From NCBI GenBank assembly GCA_905196835.1, contig CAJJWN010000007.1:1-64000 (forward strand): a DNA stretch of 64,000 nucleotides, read 5' to 3'. The position numbers were made by a program, and so were the translations under genes. Source of the DNA: an uncultured Prevotella sp. Its GTDB lineage: Bacteria > Bacteroidota > Bacteroidia > Bacteroidales > Bacteroidaceae. Of this stretch, positions 44,095 to 55,149 are shown one piece after another. The number at the start of each line of letters is the position of its first letter. Position 1 is the stretch's first letter. A model generated the notes under the pieces. That model had not been told where the DNA came from and did no database searches. It saw only the letters and a list, made by a program, of their open reading frames with translations.

Positions 44095-44445
44095 ATGGAA
44101 CTGCTCACACGAAACAACTTCGAGGGCTGGATGCAGAAGCTGATGGAACGGCTCGACCGTCAGGACGAACTGCTGCTGGCGATGAAGGCTGAGGGGAAAC
44201 AGCCCACTATCACGGAAAGCATCCGCCTTTTCGACAATCAGGATTTGTGCATGTTGCTCCAGATAAGTAAACGCACCCTCCAACGCTACCGCAGCGTAGG
44301 CGCATTGCCCTACAAGACGCTGGGCAAGAAGACCTATTACAGCGAGGAGGACGTGCTGACATTCCTTTCCAACCATATCAAGGACTTCAAAAAGGAAGAT
44401 ATAGCCTTCTACAAGGCTCGTATCCATAATTTCTTTCATAAATAA
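44095..44445 (+). CDS. xis2d: Xis2d-like excision protein
   Basis: 116 residues, starting three bases after the xis2c-like stop, with a strong AAGGAGG ahead of the ATG. The excisionase helix-turn-helix spans about 45-100 (FDNQDLCMLLQISKRTLQRYR, then YKTLGKKTYYSEEDVLTFL). The N-terminus (NFEGWMQKLMERLDRQDELL) is helical. In CTnDOT both Xis2c and Xis2d are needed for excision. No other excision factor remains unassigned in the cluster. The symbol is by position and type. Confidence 0.8.
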   Translation: MELLTRNNFEGWMQKLMERLDRQDELLLAMKAEGKQPTITESIRLFDNQDLCMLLQISKRTLQRYRSVGALPYKTLGKKTYYSEEDVLTFLSNHIKDFKKEDIAFYKARIHNFFHK

Positions 44446-44465
44446 CCCATTAAAACATTTTTCAG

Positions 44466-46037
44466 ATGGCAAAGAAAAAAGACGAAAAGGACGTGCTGGT
44501 AGTCCGTGACGAGAAGACAGGCGAGATCAGCGTGGTAGCCGGGCTGAACGCGGACGGCACACCCAAGCGCACCCCCGCAAAAGCGGAGAACGCGCAGAGT
44601 TTCCTGCAATTCGACCGACATGGCGACGTGCTGGACAACTTCTTCAAGAACTTCTTCCGGCAGTGCAAGGAACCCAGCCGCTTCGGTTTCTACCGCATTG
44701 CGGCAGACCAAGCTGAAAATCTCTTAGAGGTGATGAAGCAACTGCTGAAAGACCCCGAAGCGAACAAGGAGCTGCTCGCCCCTCACAAGGTGGACACCTC
44801 CGACTATGAGAAGAAGGTGCAGGAAGAGATGGCAGCACAACAGACAGAGAAACAAGAACCTCAAAAACAGGAGAACATGGAACAACGGAAAGAACAGCAA
44901 CAGGACAAATCCGAACAGATGCAGGGCAAACGTGGCTACCAGCCCATCGACGAGAGTAAAATCAACTGGCAGGAGCTGGAGGACAGATGGGGCGTAAAGC
45001 GGGACAACCTTGAAAAGTCCGGCGACCTTACGAAGATGCTCAACTATGGCAAGTCCGACTTGGTAAAGGTCAAACCGACCTTCGGCGGCGAATCATTCGA
45101 GCTGGACGCCCGCCTCTCCTTCAAGAAGGACGGTGAGGGAAACATCAGCCTCGTGCCGCACTTCATCCGCAAGGAGCAGAAGCTGGATGAGTACAAGGAA
45201 CACAAATTCTCCGACAATGACCGGAAGAACCTCCGCGAAACGGGCAATCTCGGTAGGGTCGTGGACATTGTGGACAGGGAAACGGGCGAGATCATCCCCT
45301 CCTACATCAGCATCGACCGCAAGACGAATGAAATCACGGACATTCCGGCAAGCAGGGTGCGCATCCCGGAGCGCATCGGCAAGACGGAAATCACCACGCA
45401 GGAGCGGGACATGCTCCGCGCCGGACTGCCCGTACGCGACAAGCTCATCGAGCGCAACGACGGCAGAAAGTTCGTCACCACCCTGCAAGTGAACGTGGAG
45501 CAGCGCGGCGTGGAGTTCGTGCCGGGAACCGGCAAGTCGCCCCGTACCGCACAGACACAGGAAACCAAAGGCGACACATCGAAAAGTCAGGCGCAGGGCG
45601 GGGAAAATGCCGCACAGACCAAGAAGGAGCAACGCCGCAACACGTGGACGAACGAGGACGGCAGCATCCGCCCCATCAGCAAATGGAGCGGCGTGAGCTT
45701 CACCGACCAGCAGAAAGCCGACTATGTGGCGGGTAAAGCCGTGAAGCTGGAGAACGTGACCGACAAGCAGGGCTTCCATGCCACGATGTATATCAAGTTC
45801 AACCCGGAGAAGGGACGCCCGTACCGCTACGACACGAACCCTGACAATGCACAGCAGGTTGCTCCGTCCAACGAGAGCCGCACGCAGGTGGCGGTGAACA
45901 ACGATGGCAAGACCAACGAGGCTACAAAGAATCTGAGAGAGCCGTTGCAGAAAGGTCAGACCAACCCGAAGGACGCCCGCCAGCAACAGCAGCAGGAGAA
46001 GCCGCAGAAGAAAACGGGCAAGGGCATGAAAATGTAA
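44466..46037 (+). CDS. orf3-like DUF4099/DUF3945 protein of the excision operon
   Basis: 523 residues. The N-terminal third has LQFDRHGDVLDNFFKNFFRQ and a Gln/Lys/Glu-rich stretch (about 115-165). The middle is a domain with YQPIDESKINWQELEDRWGV and repeated LVKVKPTFGGESFELDARL-type strands (DUF4099). The C-terminal part is DUF3945 (WSGVSFTDQQKADYVAGKAV, then FHATMYIKFNPEKGRPYRYD). It ends in a Gln/Lys-rich tail. The matching CTnDOT orf3 lies in the excision operon; I do not know of an essential role for it. The start is 20 bases after the previous stop. Confidence 0.82.
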   Translation: MAKKKDEKDVLVVRDEKTGEISVVAGLNADGTPKRTPAKAENAQSFLQFDRHGDVLDNFFKNFFRQCKEPSRFGFYRIAADQAENLLEVMKQLLKDPEANKELLAPHKVDTSDYEKKVQEEMAAQQTEKQEPQKQENMEQRKEQQQDKSEQMQGKRGYQPIDESKINWQELEDRWGVKRDNLEKSGDLTKMLNYGKSDLVKVKPTFGGESFELDARLSFKKDGEGNISLVPHFIRKEQKLDEYKEHKFSDNDRKNLRETGNLGRVVDIVDRETGEIIPSYISIDRKTNEITDIPASRVRIPERIGKTEITTQERDMLRAGLPVRDKLIERNDGRKFVTTLQVNVEQRGVEFVPGTGKSPRTAQTQETKGDTSKSQAQGGENAAQTKKEQRRNTWTNEDGSIRPISKWSGVSFTDQQKADYVAGKAVKLENVTDKQGFHATMYIKFNPEKGRPYRYDTNPDNAQQVAPSNESRTQVAVNNDGKTNEATKNLREPLQKGQTNPKDARQQQQQEKPQKKTGKGMKM

Positions 46038-46097
46038 TCCCGTGTCCGCCACTGAATCCAAAATAAAATCCAAAGTATCAACAAAAAAGAAGAAGAC

Positions 46098-48185
46098 ATG
46101 AAGACAATCATTGCAGAAAAGCCCTCCGTGGCACGTGAAATCGCCCGCATCGTGGGCGCGACAAAGAGAGAGGAAGGATATTTCGAGGGAGGCGGTTATG
46201 CCGTGACATGGGCATTCGGACACCTCGTTCAGCTTGCCATGCCCGACGGCTACGGCGTGCGCGGATTTGTCCGTGACAACCTCCCGATTATTCCCGACAC
46301 ATTCACGCTCGTCCCCCGTCAGGTCAGGACGGAGAAAGGTTACAAGCCCGACAGCGGCGTGGTGTCGCAGATAAAAGTCATCAAAAGACTGTTCGACACA
46401 AGCGAACATATCATCGTGGCGACCGATGCCGGACGCGAGGGAGAGCTTATCTTCCGCTACCTCTACCACTATACGGGTTGCACCACTCCTTTCGTGCGCC
46501 TGTGGATCAGCTCTCTCACCGACAAAGCTATCCGCGAGGGACTGCGGAAACTCGAAGACGGCAGCAAATACGACAACCTCTACCTCGCCGCCAAAGCGCG
46601 GAGCGAATCCGACTGGCTCGTGGGCATCAACGGCACACAGGCGTTATCCATCGCCGCCGGACACGGCACGTATTCCGTGGGGCGGGTGCAGACACCAACG
46701 TTGGCTATGGTATGTGAACGCTACTGGGAGAACCGCCGCTTTACGTCCGAAGCATTCTGGCAGCTCCATATCGCAACGGACGGTTGCGACGGCGAAGTCG
46801 TGAAATTCTCATCCTCCGAGAAATGGAAAGAGAAAGAACCGGCGATGGAACTATATAATAAGGTAAAGGCGGCAGGTTGCGCCACTGTCACGAAAGCCGA
46901 GCGCAAGGAGAAGACGGAGGAAACTCCCTTGCTCTACGACCTGACCACGCTCCAGAAAGAAGCCAACGCCAAGCACGGCTTCACGGCGGAACAGACGCTT
47001 GAAATCGCGCAGAAACTCTACGAAAAGAAGTTGATAACCTATCCGAGAACGGGAAGCCGCTACATCCCCGAAGACGTGTTTGCCGAAATTCCCAAACTGC
47101 TCGCTTTCATCGGCACACAGCCCGAATGGAAAGACAAGGTGCGGGCAAAAGCCGCCCCGACACGCCGCAGCGTGGACGACGGCAAGGTGACAGACCACCA
47201 TGCCCTGCTCGTCACGGGTGAGAAACCGCTCTTCCTCTCCAAAGAGGACAATACCATCTATCAGATGATTGCCGGGCGCATGGTCGAGGCATTCTCTGAG
47301 AAATGCGTCAAGGATGTGACCACTGTCACGGCGGAATGTGCCGGAGTGGAGTTTACCGTAAAAGGCAGCGTCGTGAAGCAAACCGGATGGCGTGCCGTCT
47401 ATGGCGAGGAAAAAGAGGAAATTACCATCCCCGGCTGGCAGGAAGGCGACACGCTGACACCGAAAGGCTCGTCCATTACCGAAGGAAAGACCAAACCCAA
47501 GCCGCTGCATACCGAAGCCACCCTGCTCTCGGCAATGGAAACGGCGGGCAAGGAAATTGAGGACGACGCACTGCGGCAGGCGATGAAGGACTGTGGCATC
47601 GGTACTCCCGCCACACGCGCCTCCATCATCGAAACGCTTTTCAAGCGCGGTTACATGGAACGCTGCAAGAAGTCGCTTGTTCCCACCGAAAAAGGACTTG
47701 CCCTCAATTCCGTCGTCAAGACGATGCGCATCGCCGATGTTGCCATGACGGGCGAATGGGAAAAGGAGCTGGCGCGTATCGAGCGCGGGGAACTGTCCGA
47801 CGACACCTTCCGCAAGGAGATAGAGGCGTACACACGTGAGATAACCTCCGAACTGATCTCGTGCGACAAGCTCTTCGGCAGCCGTGACTCCGGCTGCGCG
47901 TGTCCCAAGTGTGGCACGGGCAGGATGCGGTTCTACGGCAAGGTGGTACGCTGCGACAACACGGAGTGCGGACTGCCCGTGTTCCGGCTGAAAGCGGGAC
48001 GCACCCTGTCCGACGATGAAATCAAAGACCTGCTCACCGAAGGGCATACCAAGCTGCTCAAAGGGTTCAAGAGCAAACAGGGCAAGAGTTTCGATGCTGT
48101 TGTCGCCTTTGACGGGGAATATAACACGACTTTTGTGTTCCCGGAGGCTAAAAAGGACAAGAAATTTTCAGGACGGAAGAAATAG
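46098..48185 (+). CDS. topB: Topoisomerase III (Exc/TopB), type IA
   Basis: Type IA topoisomerase that breaks and rejoins single strands. 695 residues. The TOPRIM domain is at the N-terminus (IIAEKPSVAREIARIVGA, VATDAGREGELIFRYLYH), and the active-site Tyr315 is in KLITYPRTGSRYIPEDV. HHALLVTGEKP and a C-terminal zinc-ribbon (CPKCGTGRMRFYGKVVRCDN) follow. This is the position of exc in CTnDOT, whose product is a topoisomerase III. Published work reports that its topoisomerase activity is not needed for excision. It is transcribed behind orf3 with a 60-base gap. A promoter-plus-terminator unit begins within four bases of its stop. Confidence 0.92.
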   Translation: MKTIIAEKPSVAREIARIVGATKREEGYFEGGGYAVTWAFGHLVQLAMPDGYGVRGFVRDNLPIIPDTFTLVPRQVRTEKGYKPDSGVVSQIKVIKRLFDTSEHIIVATDAGREGELIFRYLYHYTGCTTPFVRLWISSLTDKAIREGLRKLEDGSKYDNLYLAAKARSESDWLVGINGTQALSIAAGHGTYSVGRVQTPTLAMVCERYWENRRFTSEAFWQLHIATDGCDGEVVKFSSSEKWKEKEPAMELYNKVKAAGCATVTKAERKEKTEETPLLYDLTTLQKEANAKHGFTAEQTLEIAQKLYEKKLITYPRTGSRYIPEDVFAEIPKLLAFIGTQPEWKDKVRAKAAPTRRSVDDGKVTDHHALLVTGEKPLFLSKEDNTIYQMIAGRMVEAFSEKCVKDVTTVTAECAGVEFTVKGSVVKQTGWRAVYGEEKEEITIPGWQEGDTLTPKGSSITEGKTKPKPLHTEATLLSAMETAGKEIEDDALRQAMKDCGIGTPATRASIIETLFKRGYMERCKKSLVPTEKGLALNSVVKTMRIADVAMTGEWEKELARIERGELSDDTFRKEIEAYTREITSELISCDKLFGSRDSGCACPKCGTGRMRFYGKVVRCDNTECGLPVFRLKAGRTLSDDEIKDLLTEGHTKLLKGFKSKQGKSFDAVVAFDGEYNTTFVFPEAKKDKKFSGRKK

Positions 48186-48188
48186 TAT

Positions 48189-48292
48189 TAACTTTGCCAC
48201 TTGTTCAGAGTAATGAATTGTTCTTCGATACCGGATTACACTCATACTTTGGATTTAGTGGTGGCACTCGGAGGGATACCGAGTGCCTTTTT
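48189..48292 (+). ncRNA. Candidate 90-base small RNA or attenuator upstream of the DUF1896 gene
   Basis: A promoter-like TAACTTTG (48189-48196, with TTTT at -33) would start a transcript near 48204. It would stop at a nine-pair hairpin (GGCACTCGG, 48263-48271; CCGAGTGCC, 48279-48287) followed by TTTTTC. The result is a discrete RNA of about 90 bases, or a leader that must be read through to express DUF1896 and the methylase-helicase. No reading frame is credible inside it. Confidence 0.5.
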
Positions 48293-48347
48293 CTTCCTTT
48301 TTCCAACCGATTATCCCGTTAATTATCAATCCGCTAAATCCAAAGTA

Positions 48348-48800
48348 ATGAACAACAAGAAGAAAAACGAGGGTCAGACCGACTTTTCCTATTACGGTCT
48401 GTACCTGCTGGACTATCTCCGCACGAACAAGTTTGAACAGGCTGACGACACCGCTTTCATACGGGAACGGGCCGACCGTGCCGCCGAAACGTATGAGAGG
48501 GCACGGCTTGAAGGCTATCCCGCCGATGGTGCGCAGGAACTGGCGATGGACACGCTGCTGCGCGGGCTGCATTATTCCCGTTACGCCATCCTCCGCGAAG
48601 TCGTGGAAAACGAGTTTGCCGATGAAGTGCCGGAAGAGAAGCGTGAAGCCTTTGTCCTGAAACTGCTGCCGCTTGTCGGCAACGTGTTCTCCGTCTATGA
48701 CCTCTCGGATGACAATTTCGCCCTGTCTTCCGATTACGACCTGCTCTACACGGAGCTGACGGGAGCAACCGTCCTTTACTTAGACGAATATGGCGTTTAA
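48348..48800 (+). CDS. DUF1896-family protein
   Basis: 150 residues from the ATG at 48348; an in-frame frame extends to 48201 but runs through the terminator hairpin. The sequence is helical ([20 protein letters not shown], then [24 protein letters not shown] helices) and ends [21 protein letters not shown]1896 proteins are found almost only beside the methylase-helicase gene of Bacteroidales elements, and the two genes overlap by 11 bases here. I infer a small partner or regulator of the large enzyme. The function is unknown. Confidence 0.8.
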   Translation: MNNKKKNEGQTDFSYYGLYLLDYLRTNKFEQADDTAFIRERADRAAETYERARLEGYPADGAQELAMDTLLRGLHYSRYAILREVVENEFADEVPEEKREAFVLKLLPLVGNVFSVYDLSDDNFALSSDYDLLYTELTGATVLYLDEYGV

Positions 48801-51800
48801 CCGCAAACAGAAACTGCGGGACAACATCGAGGCGATACGGACGGCATTCATCCTTGACAGGGAAAATAGGACAGCGACAACCGAAGAGCGTGCCATACTT
48901 CAAAGGTACTGCGGTTTCGGCGGTCTGAAATGTATCCTCAACCCTGCAAAGGAACTGACGGATGCCGTCCGGTGGGCGAAATCCGACCTCGAACTGTTCG
49001 CCCCGACGGTGGAGCTGCACAGGCTTATCCGTGAGAACAGCAAGGACGAAACAGAGTACAAGCGGTTTGTGGATTCGCTGAAAGCGTCCGTGCTGACCGC
49101 TTTCTACACCCCCAAAGAGATAACCGACACCATCGCGGACGTGCTGGCAGATTACAGCGTCCGCCCCGCCCGTATGCTCGAACCGTCGGCAGGTGTCGGC
49201 GTGTTCGTGGATTCCATGCTGCGGCACAGCCCCAATGCGGATGTGATGGCTTTCGAGAAGGATCTGCTCACGGGTACAATCTTGAGGCATCTCTATCCCG
49301 ACCAGAAAATGCGCACCTGCGGTTTTGAGAAAATCGAAAGACCGTTCAACAATTATTTCGACTTGGCGGTGTCCAACATTCCGTTCGGTGACATTGCCGT
49401 GTTCGACGCGGAGTTTCAGCGGAGCGACTCTTTCGGCAGACGCTCCGCCCAGAAAACCATCCACAACTATTTCTTTCTCAAAGGACTGGATGCCGTGCGT
49501 GACGGCGGTATCGTGGCGTTCATCACCTCGCAAGGGGTATTGAATAGCACCAAGACCTCCGTGCGTAACGAGCTGTTCAGTCAGGCCAATCTGGTATCCG
49601 CGATACGCCTGCCCAACAACCTGTTCACGGACAACGCGGGCACGGAGGTGGGCAGTGACCTGATTGTCCTGCAAAAGAACCTCAGCAAGAAGGAAATGTC
49701 GCAGGACGAGCGGCTGATGACCGTGATACAGACGGACACGAAAACCGCCCTGACCGACAACGCCTATTTCATCCACCACCCGGAACGCATCGTGCATACG
49801 ATGGCGAAACTTGACACAGACCCCTACGGGAAGCCCGCTATGGTTTATCTGCACGAGGGCAAGGCAGCAGGCATCGCCGGGGATTTGCGCCGTATGCTCG
49901 ACGAGGATTTCCATTACAGGCTTGCCATGCGCTTGTATTCGGGTTCAATCCGGCAGGCAGGAACGGAAGAAAAAGTTGCCGTTCAAAATAAAGTAGAGCG
50001 TCCTGCCATAAAATTGGAAACAGTATCCTCGGCGCAGACGGTGGAAACTCCGACAGAAAAGCCGCAACCCGCAGATGAAAAGCCGGAGATAGAACCGCGC
50101 CCGCAATATTCCGCAGGCGTGCAGCTCACCCTGCTTGACCTCTGGGGGATGACGGAAGAGGTCAGCCAACCGAAAACCTCCAAAAAGAAAAAGACGGTGA
50201 AAAAGGCAGTTACGGCAAAGTCCACTCCGCCCAAACCGAAAGTCACGGTTACACCGACAGCTCCAACTGCAAAACCCGCAATGGAGAATAAGGAGGTGAA
50301 AGCGGAGAACACCGCCAAGCCTGCCGACCCGGACGACATCTATGCCACACTGGACTGGGATACCAATCCTCCCATCAACGGTTTCTATGAAATGATGATG
50401 GGTTTGACGCCGGAGCGTAGGAAAGAACTTCGGGAACTGGCAAGGCAGCATAACGAGAAACAAGTGGCGGAAAAGACGGAAGTGAAAGCCGTGCCGGAAA
50501 CTTCCCGTGAGCAGCCACGACAGGAGGAAACACAGCCGGAGGCAGTCGCCGCACCTGCCGTTACAGATACCCCATCGGAAGCGGTGGGGACTTTCCTTTT
50601 CCCCGACATCGAAGCGGAAAAGCCGAAGGAGGAAGTCGTGGACCTTTCTCCGCGTGCCTACCACCGCACGCCGGAGATGCACCTGCGCGAAGGGTCGCTG
50701 GTGGCTGACCGGGGGCGTCATAACATCGGCTACCTGAAAGACATCACGCCATACGGGGCGACATTCCAGCCGCTCGACCTGAAAGGATACCAGAAGGAAA
50801 AGGCGTTGTTGTATGTGTCGCTGCGTGACGCCTACGAGCGTCTGTACCGTTATGAATCGCTCCGGCGCGAGGCAAATGTTCCGTGGCGAGAGCATCTGAA
50901 TACCTGTTACGATGAGTTTGTCATGCGCTACGGCAACCTCAACGCCAAGCAGAACGTGAAGTTAGTGATGATGGATGCGGGCGGGCGCGACATCCTTTCG
51001 CTGGAACGGATGGAAAACGGAAAGTTCGTCAAGGCGGACATCTTCGAGCATCCTGTTTCCTTCGCGGTGGAGAGCCATGCCAACGTAGGCTCTCCCGAAG
51101 AAGCCCTGTCTGCGTCGCTCAACAAATATGGTACGGTCAATCTCGACTATATGCGGGAGATAACCGACAGCACGGCGGAGGATTTGCTCACTGCCCTGCA
51201 AGGGCGCATCTACTACAATCCGCTCGTGACCGGTTACGAAATCAAAGACCGTTTCATCGCCGGAAATGTCATAGAGAAAGCGGAACGCATAGAGGCATGG
51301 ATGGGTGACAATCCCGAAAATGAGCGTATGCCGGAGGTGAAGCAGGCGTTGGAGGCTCTGAAAGATGCCGAGCCGCAGCGCATCGCCTTCGAGGATCTGG
51401 ACTTCAATTTCGGGGAACGCTGGATTCCGACGGGTGTCTATGCCGCCTACATGAGCCGGCTGTTCGACACGGAGGTGAAAATCGCCTATTCCGCAAGCAT
51501 GGACGAGTTTTCGGTGGTGTGCGGCTACCGCACCATGAAAATCACGGACGAGTTTCTGGTGAAGGGGTATTACCGGAACTATGACGGTATGCACCTCCTA
51601 AAACACGCCCTGCACAACACCTGCCCTGACATGATGAAGTCCATCGGCAAGGACGAGCATGGCAACGACATCAAGATGCGCGACAGCGAGGGAATACAAC
51701 TCGCCAACGCCAAGATTGACGAGATACGAAACGGCTTCTCCGAATGGCTCGAAGAGCAGTCGCCGCAGTTCAAGGAGCGGCTTGTGACGATGTATAACCG

Positions 51801-54606
51801 CAAGTTCAACTGTTTCGTGCGCCCGCGCTACGACGGCTCCCATCAGACCTTTCCCGACCTCAACCTGAAAGGGCTGGCAAGCCGGGGTATCAAGAGCGTC
51901 TATCCCTCACAGATGGATTGCGTCTGGATGTTGAAACAGAACGGCGGCGGAATTTGCGACCACGAGGTGGGAACCGGTAAGACGCTGATAATGTGCATCG
52001 CCGCGCATGAGATGAAGCGTCTGAATTTGGCACACAAGCCGATGATTATCGGGCTGAAAGCCAACGTTGCGGAGATTGCAGCCACCTATCAGGCGGCATA
52101 TCCCAACGCACGTATTCTGTACGCTTCGGAGAAGGACTTTTCGACCGCCAACCGTGTGCGCTTCTTCAATAATATAAAGAACAACGACTACGATTGCGTC
52201 ATCATGTCGCACGACCAGTTCGGCAAGATACCGCAGTCGCCGGAATTGCAGCAGCGCATCCTGCAAGCAGAGCTTGACACGGTGGAGGAAAACCTCGAAG
52301 TGCTACGGCAGCAGGGAAAGAACGTGTCGCGGGCGATGCTGAAAGGATTGGAGAAGCGCAAGCACAACCTTGAAGCGAAGCTGGAGAAGGTGGAACACGC
52401 CATAAAGTCACGCACGGACGACGTGGTGGATTTCAAGCAGATGGGCATCGACCACATCTTCATAGATGAGAGCCACCAGTTCAAGAATCTGACTTTCAAC
52501 ACGCGCCACGACCGTGTGGCGGGATTGGGAAACAGCGAGGGAAGCCAGAAGGCACTTAACATGCTCTTTGCCATACGCACCATACAGGAGCGCACAGGAA
52601 AAGACTTGGGTGCGACCTTCCTCTCCGGCACGACTATCAGCAACTCACTGACTGAATTGTACCTGCTGTTCAAGTACCTGCGCCCGAAGGAGCTGGAACG
52701 GCAGGACATAAGGTGTTTCGACGCTTGGGCGGCGATATTTGCCAAGAAGACGACGGATTTTGAATTTAACGTGACGAACAATGTGGTCCAGAAGGAGCGT
52801 TTCCGCTACTTCATCAAAGTGCCGGAGCTTGCCGCCTTCTATAATGAAATCACGGACTACCGCACGGCGGAGGATGTGGGCGTTGACCGTCCTGCCAAGA
52901 ACGAGATACTGCACCATATACCGCCCACGCCGGAACAGGAGGACTTCATACAGAAACTGATGCAGTTCGCCAAGACGGGCGATGCCACCTTGTTGGGCAG
53001 GCTGCCGCTTTCGGAAACGGAAGAAAAGGCGAAGATGCTCATCGCCACGGACTATGCCCGGAAAATGGCACTCGACATGCGCATGATAGACCCGAATTAC
53101 GAAGATCATCCCGACAACAAAGCGAGTCACTGTGCCAAGATGATCGCGGAGTATTATCAAAAATACGACGCCCAGAAAGGCACGCAGTTCGTTTTCTCTG
53201 ATTTGGGGACATACCAGCCGGGCGACGGGTGGAACGTCTATTCGGAAATCAAGCGCAAACTGACGGAGGACTACGGTATACCGCCAAGCGAGGTGCGCTT
53301 CATTCAGGAGTGCAAGACCGACAAGGCGCGGAAGGCGGTGATAGACGCCATGAACGCCGGGACGGTGCGTGTGCTGTTCGGCTCTACCTCTATGCTCGGA
53401 ACGGGTGTGAACGCCCAGAAACGGTGTGTGGCTATCCATCATCTCGATACGCCGTGGCGACCGTCCGACTTGCAACAGCGTGACGGACGCGGAGTTAGGG
53501 CAGGTAATGAGATTGCCAAACATTTCGCCGGGAACAACGTGGATGTAATCATCTACGCGGTGGAGAAGTCACTGGACAGCTACAAGTTCAACCTCCTGCA
53601 CTGCAAGCAGACTTTCATAAGCCAGCTCAAAAGCGGTGCGATGGGTGCGCGTACCATCGACGAGGGGGCAATGGACGAAAAATCGGGCATGAATTTCTCG
53701 GAATACATGGCGTTGCTCTCCGGCAATACCGACCTGTTGGACAAGGCGAAACTGGAAAAGCGGATCGCATCGCTCGAAGGGGAACGCAAGTCGTTCAACA
53801 AGGGCAAGCGTGATTCGGAGTTCAAGCTGGAGTCAAAGACCGGCGAGTTGCGCAACAACACGGCTTTCATAGATGCCATGACGGAGGACTGGAACCGCTT
53901 CCTGTCGGTGGTGCAGACCGACAAGGAGGGCAACCGCCTTAATATAATAAAGGTGGACGGAGTGGATTCCGCCGATGAGAAGGTCATCGGAAAGCGTTTG
54001 CAGGAGATAGCCAAGAATGCCACGACCGGAGGGTTGTACACGCAGGTCGGTGAACTTTACGGTTTTCCGATAAAGGTGGTGAGCGAAAGGATACTCAAAG
54101 AGGGATTGGAGTTCACCGACAACCGCTTCGTGGTCGAGGGGAACTACAAGTACACCTACAACAACGGGCATCTGGCGATGGCTGACCCGTTGGCCGCCGC
54201 CCGCAACTTCCTCAACGCGATGGAGAGGATACCCTCCATCATCGACCAGTACAAGGCGAAGAACGAGGTGCTGGAGATGGAGATACCGCAGTTACAGGAG
54301 ATAGCGGGTAAGGTGTGGAAGAAGGAGGACGAGCTGAAGCAGTTGAAGTCCGAACTTGCCGCCCTTGACCGAAAAATTCAGCTGGAGCTTGCGCCACCCA
54401 CGCCCGAAGTCGCAGAAAAGGAGAATGAAGGGCAACAGCTCAAGCCGGAAGCGGAAGATGTGAGGAACAGGCAGGCGCAATATCCCGAAAATGCACCGCC
54501 GCAGATACGCAGTCCGGCGGATAGTATCGTTGCCAACCATGTCATAATCGGGCGTCCGGGACTGTATGCCAAGGAGGAAACCCGGTCCAAAGGATTGAAA
54601 ATATAA
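48790..54606 (+). CDS. N6-adenine DNA methylase / SNF2-type helicase fusion (BmhA-like)
   Basis: 1938 residues, combining two enzymes. Residues about 100-260 are a class I methyltransferase: SAM-binding AGVGVFV (about 133) and the catalytic SNIPFGD near 195, a variant of the NPPY motif. After a Pro/Lys/Glu-rich linker (about 400-620) and a middle domain, an SF2/SNF2-type helicase runs from about 1040. It has Walker [10 protein letters not shown] (about 1057), Walker [12 protein letters not shown] (about 1225), [12 protein letters not shown] and motif [13 protein letters not shown] (about 1565). The C-terminus is coiled coil. I infer host-restriction evasion or DNA processing during transfer. 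It overlaps the DUF1896 gene by 11 bases. Confidence 0.85.
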   Translation: MAFNRKQKLRDNIEAIRTAFILDRENRTATTEERAILQRYCGFGGLKCILNPAKELTDAVRWAKSDLELFAPTVELHRLIRENSKDETEYKRFVDSLKASVLTAFYTPKEITDTIADVLADYSVRPARMLEPSAGVGVFVDSMLRHSPNADVMAFEKDLLTGTILRHLYPDQKMRTCGFEKIERPFNNYFDLAVSNIPFGDIAVFDAEFQRSDSFGRRSAQKTIHNYFFLKGLDAVRDGGIVAFITSQGVLNSTKTSVRNELFSQANLVSAIRLPNNLFTDNAGTEVGSDLIVLQKNLSKKEMSQDERLMTVIQTDTKTALTDNAYFIHHPERIVHTMAKLDTDPYGKPAMVYLHEGKAAGIAGDLRRMLDEDFHYRLAMRLYSGSIRQAGTEEKVAVQNKVERPAIKLETVSSAQTVETPTEKPQPADEKPEIEPRPQYSAGVQLTLLDLWGMTEEVSQPKTSKKKKTVKKAVTAKSTPPKPKVTVTPTAPTAKPAMENKEVKAENTAKPADPDDIYATLDWDTNPPINGFYEMMMGLTPERRKELRELARQHNEKQVAEKTEVKAVPETSREQPRQEETQPEAVAAPAVTDTPSEAVGTFLFPDIEAEKPKEEVVDLSPRAYHRTPEMHLREGSLVADRGRHNIGYLKDITPYGATFQPLDLKGYQKEKALLYVSLRDAYERLYRYESLRREANVPWREHLNTCYDEFVMRYGNLNAKQNVKLVMMDAGGRDILSLERMENGKFVKADIFEHPVSFAVESHANVGSPEEALSASLNKYGTVNLDYMREITDSTAEDLLTALQGRIYYNPLVTGYEIKDRFIAGNVIEKAERIEAWMGDNPENERMPEVKQALEALKDAEPQRIAFEDLDFNFGERWIPTGVYAAYMSRLFDTEVKIAYSASMDEFSVVCGYRTMKITDEFLVKGYYRNYDGMHLLKHALHNTCPDMMKSIGKDEHGNDIKMRDSEGIQLANAKIDEIRNGFSEWLEEQSPQFKERLVTMYNRKFNCFVRPRYDGSHQTFPDLNLKGLASRGIKSVYPSQMDCVWMLKQNGGGICDHEVGTGKTLIMCIAAHEMKRLNLAHKPMIIGLKANVAEIAATYQAAYPNARILYASEKDFSTANRVRFFNNIKNNDYDCVIMSHDQFGKIPQSPELQQRILQAELDTVEENLEVLRQQGKNVSRAMLKGLEKRKHNLEAKLEKVEHAIKSRTDDVVDFKQMGIDHIFIDESHQFKNLTFNTRHDRVAGLGNSEGSQKALNMLFAIRTIQERTGKDLGATFLSGTTISNSLTELYLLFKYLRPKELERQDIRCFDAWAAIFAKKTTDFEFNVTNNVVQKERFRYFIKVPELAAFYNEITDYRTAEDVGVDRPAKNEILHHIPPTPEQEDFIQKLMQFAKTGDATLLGRLPLSETEEKAKMLIATDYARKMALDMRMIDPNYEDHPDNKASHCAKMIAEYYQKYDAQKGTQFVFSDLGTYQPGDGWNVYSEIKRKLTEDYGIPPSEVRFIQECKTDKARKAVIDAMNAGTVRVLFGSTSMLGTGVNAQKRCVAIHHLDTPWRPSDLQQRDGRGVRAGNEIAKHFAGNNVDVIIYAVEKSLDSYKFNLLHCKQTFISQLKSGAMGARTIDEGAMDEKSGMNFSEYMALLSGNTDLLDKAKLEKRIASLEGERKSFNKGKRDSEFKLESKTGELRNNTAFIDAMTEDWNRFLSVVQTDKEGNRLNIIKVDGVDSADEKVIGKRLQEIAKNATTGGLYTQVGELYGFPIKVVSERILKEGLEFTDNRFVVEGNYKYTYNNGHLAMADPLAAARNFLNAMERIPSIIDQYKAKNEVLEMEIPQLQEIAGKVWKKEDELKQLKSELAALDRKIQLELAPPTPEVAEKENEGQQLKPEAEDVRNRQAQYPENAPPQIRSPADSIVANHVIIGRPGLYAKEETRSKGLKI

Positions 54607-54631
54607 CCTAAGGAATTTTATCTGAAGTATT

Positions 54632-54731
54632 AATAAGGGCTATCCCAAAAGGTCTAAAAGTAAATTTTATCCTTTCTGCAAGTATCTATAGGATGGCAAC
54701 TGCATTTTTTTCTTTTTGGGCAGCCCTTATT
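54632..54731. repeat. MITE-like inverted-repeat remnant before tetQ
   Basis: AATAAGGGCTATCCCAAAA (54632-54650) and a near-exact complement (54713-54731, one base bulged) bracket 62 bases. Terminal sequences of the form GGGCTRTCCCAAAA are common on insertion sequences. The same hairpin could also stop transcription from the methylase gene. No transposase is present. Confidence 0.55.
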
Positions 54732-55097
54732 AAAATTTATTCTTATTTTAGGTTATATACATTCATGTCCATTTATGTAAAAAATTCCTGCTGACCTTGT
54801 TTATGTCTTGTCAGTCACCATTTGCAAAACCATATTTGACCCTCAAAGAGGCTGAATTTGATAAGTAACTTGCTACATACTCATAATAAGGAGCTAAATA
54901 GAACACGAATGGGAAATACACAAATGCTAAACTAAAGAAGATATTGGCCAAAATAAACGCTATACCGAGAGAGAAACTTGATTTTTCAACTTCCTAAAAC
55001 GGTGTTGTTCAAACATTTCTACTTATTTGTACTTGCCAGTTGAACCTACGCTTCCCTAATAAAATGTCTATGGTAAAAAGTTAAAAAATCCTCCCAC
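54732..55097. other. AT-rich spacer between methylase-helicase and tetQ promoter
   Basis: About 366 bases, clearly AT-richer than the gene before it. I see no open frame of note, no tRNA and no clear hairpin. It probably came in with the tetQ segment. Confidence 0.6.
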
Positions 55098-55129
55098 TTT
55101 TGTTAGATATATTTTTTTGTGTAATTTTG
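55098..55129 (+). promoter_or_regulatory. tetQ-rteA-rteB operon promoter
   Basis: TTTG (55098-55101), a 20-base spacer and TAATTTTG (55122-55129). The predicted start at about 55137 gives a leader near 127 bases, in line with the reported CTnDOT tetQ leader of about 130 bases. Confidence 0.85.
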
Positions 55130-55137
55130 TAATCGTT

Positions 55138-55149
55138 ATGCGGCAGTAA
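55138..55149 (+). promoter_or_regulatory. Three-codon tetQ leader peptide (ATG CGG CAG TAA)
   Basis: A minimal open frame Met-Arg-Gln-stop at the start of the tetQ leader. In CTnDOT a three-residue leader peptide and leader hairpins control tetQ by tetracycline-dependent translational attenuation. Here the frame, its distance from the promoter and the downstream SD (GAGGAGG, about 55200) are all present. Confidence 0.75.

Noticed and set aside
54632-54731. Complete insertion sequence before tetQ
   Set aside because: Only 100 bp with inverted ends and no transposase; called a remnant or terminator instead.
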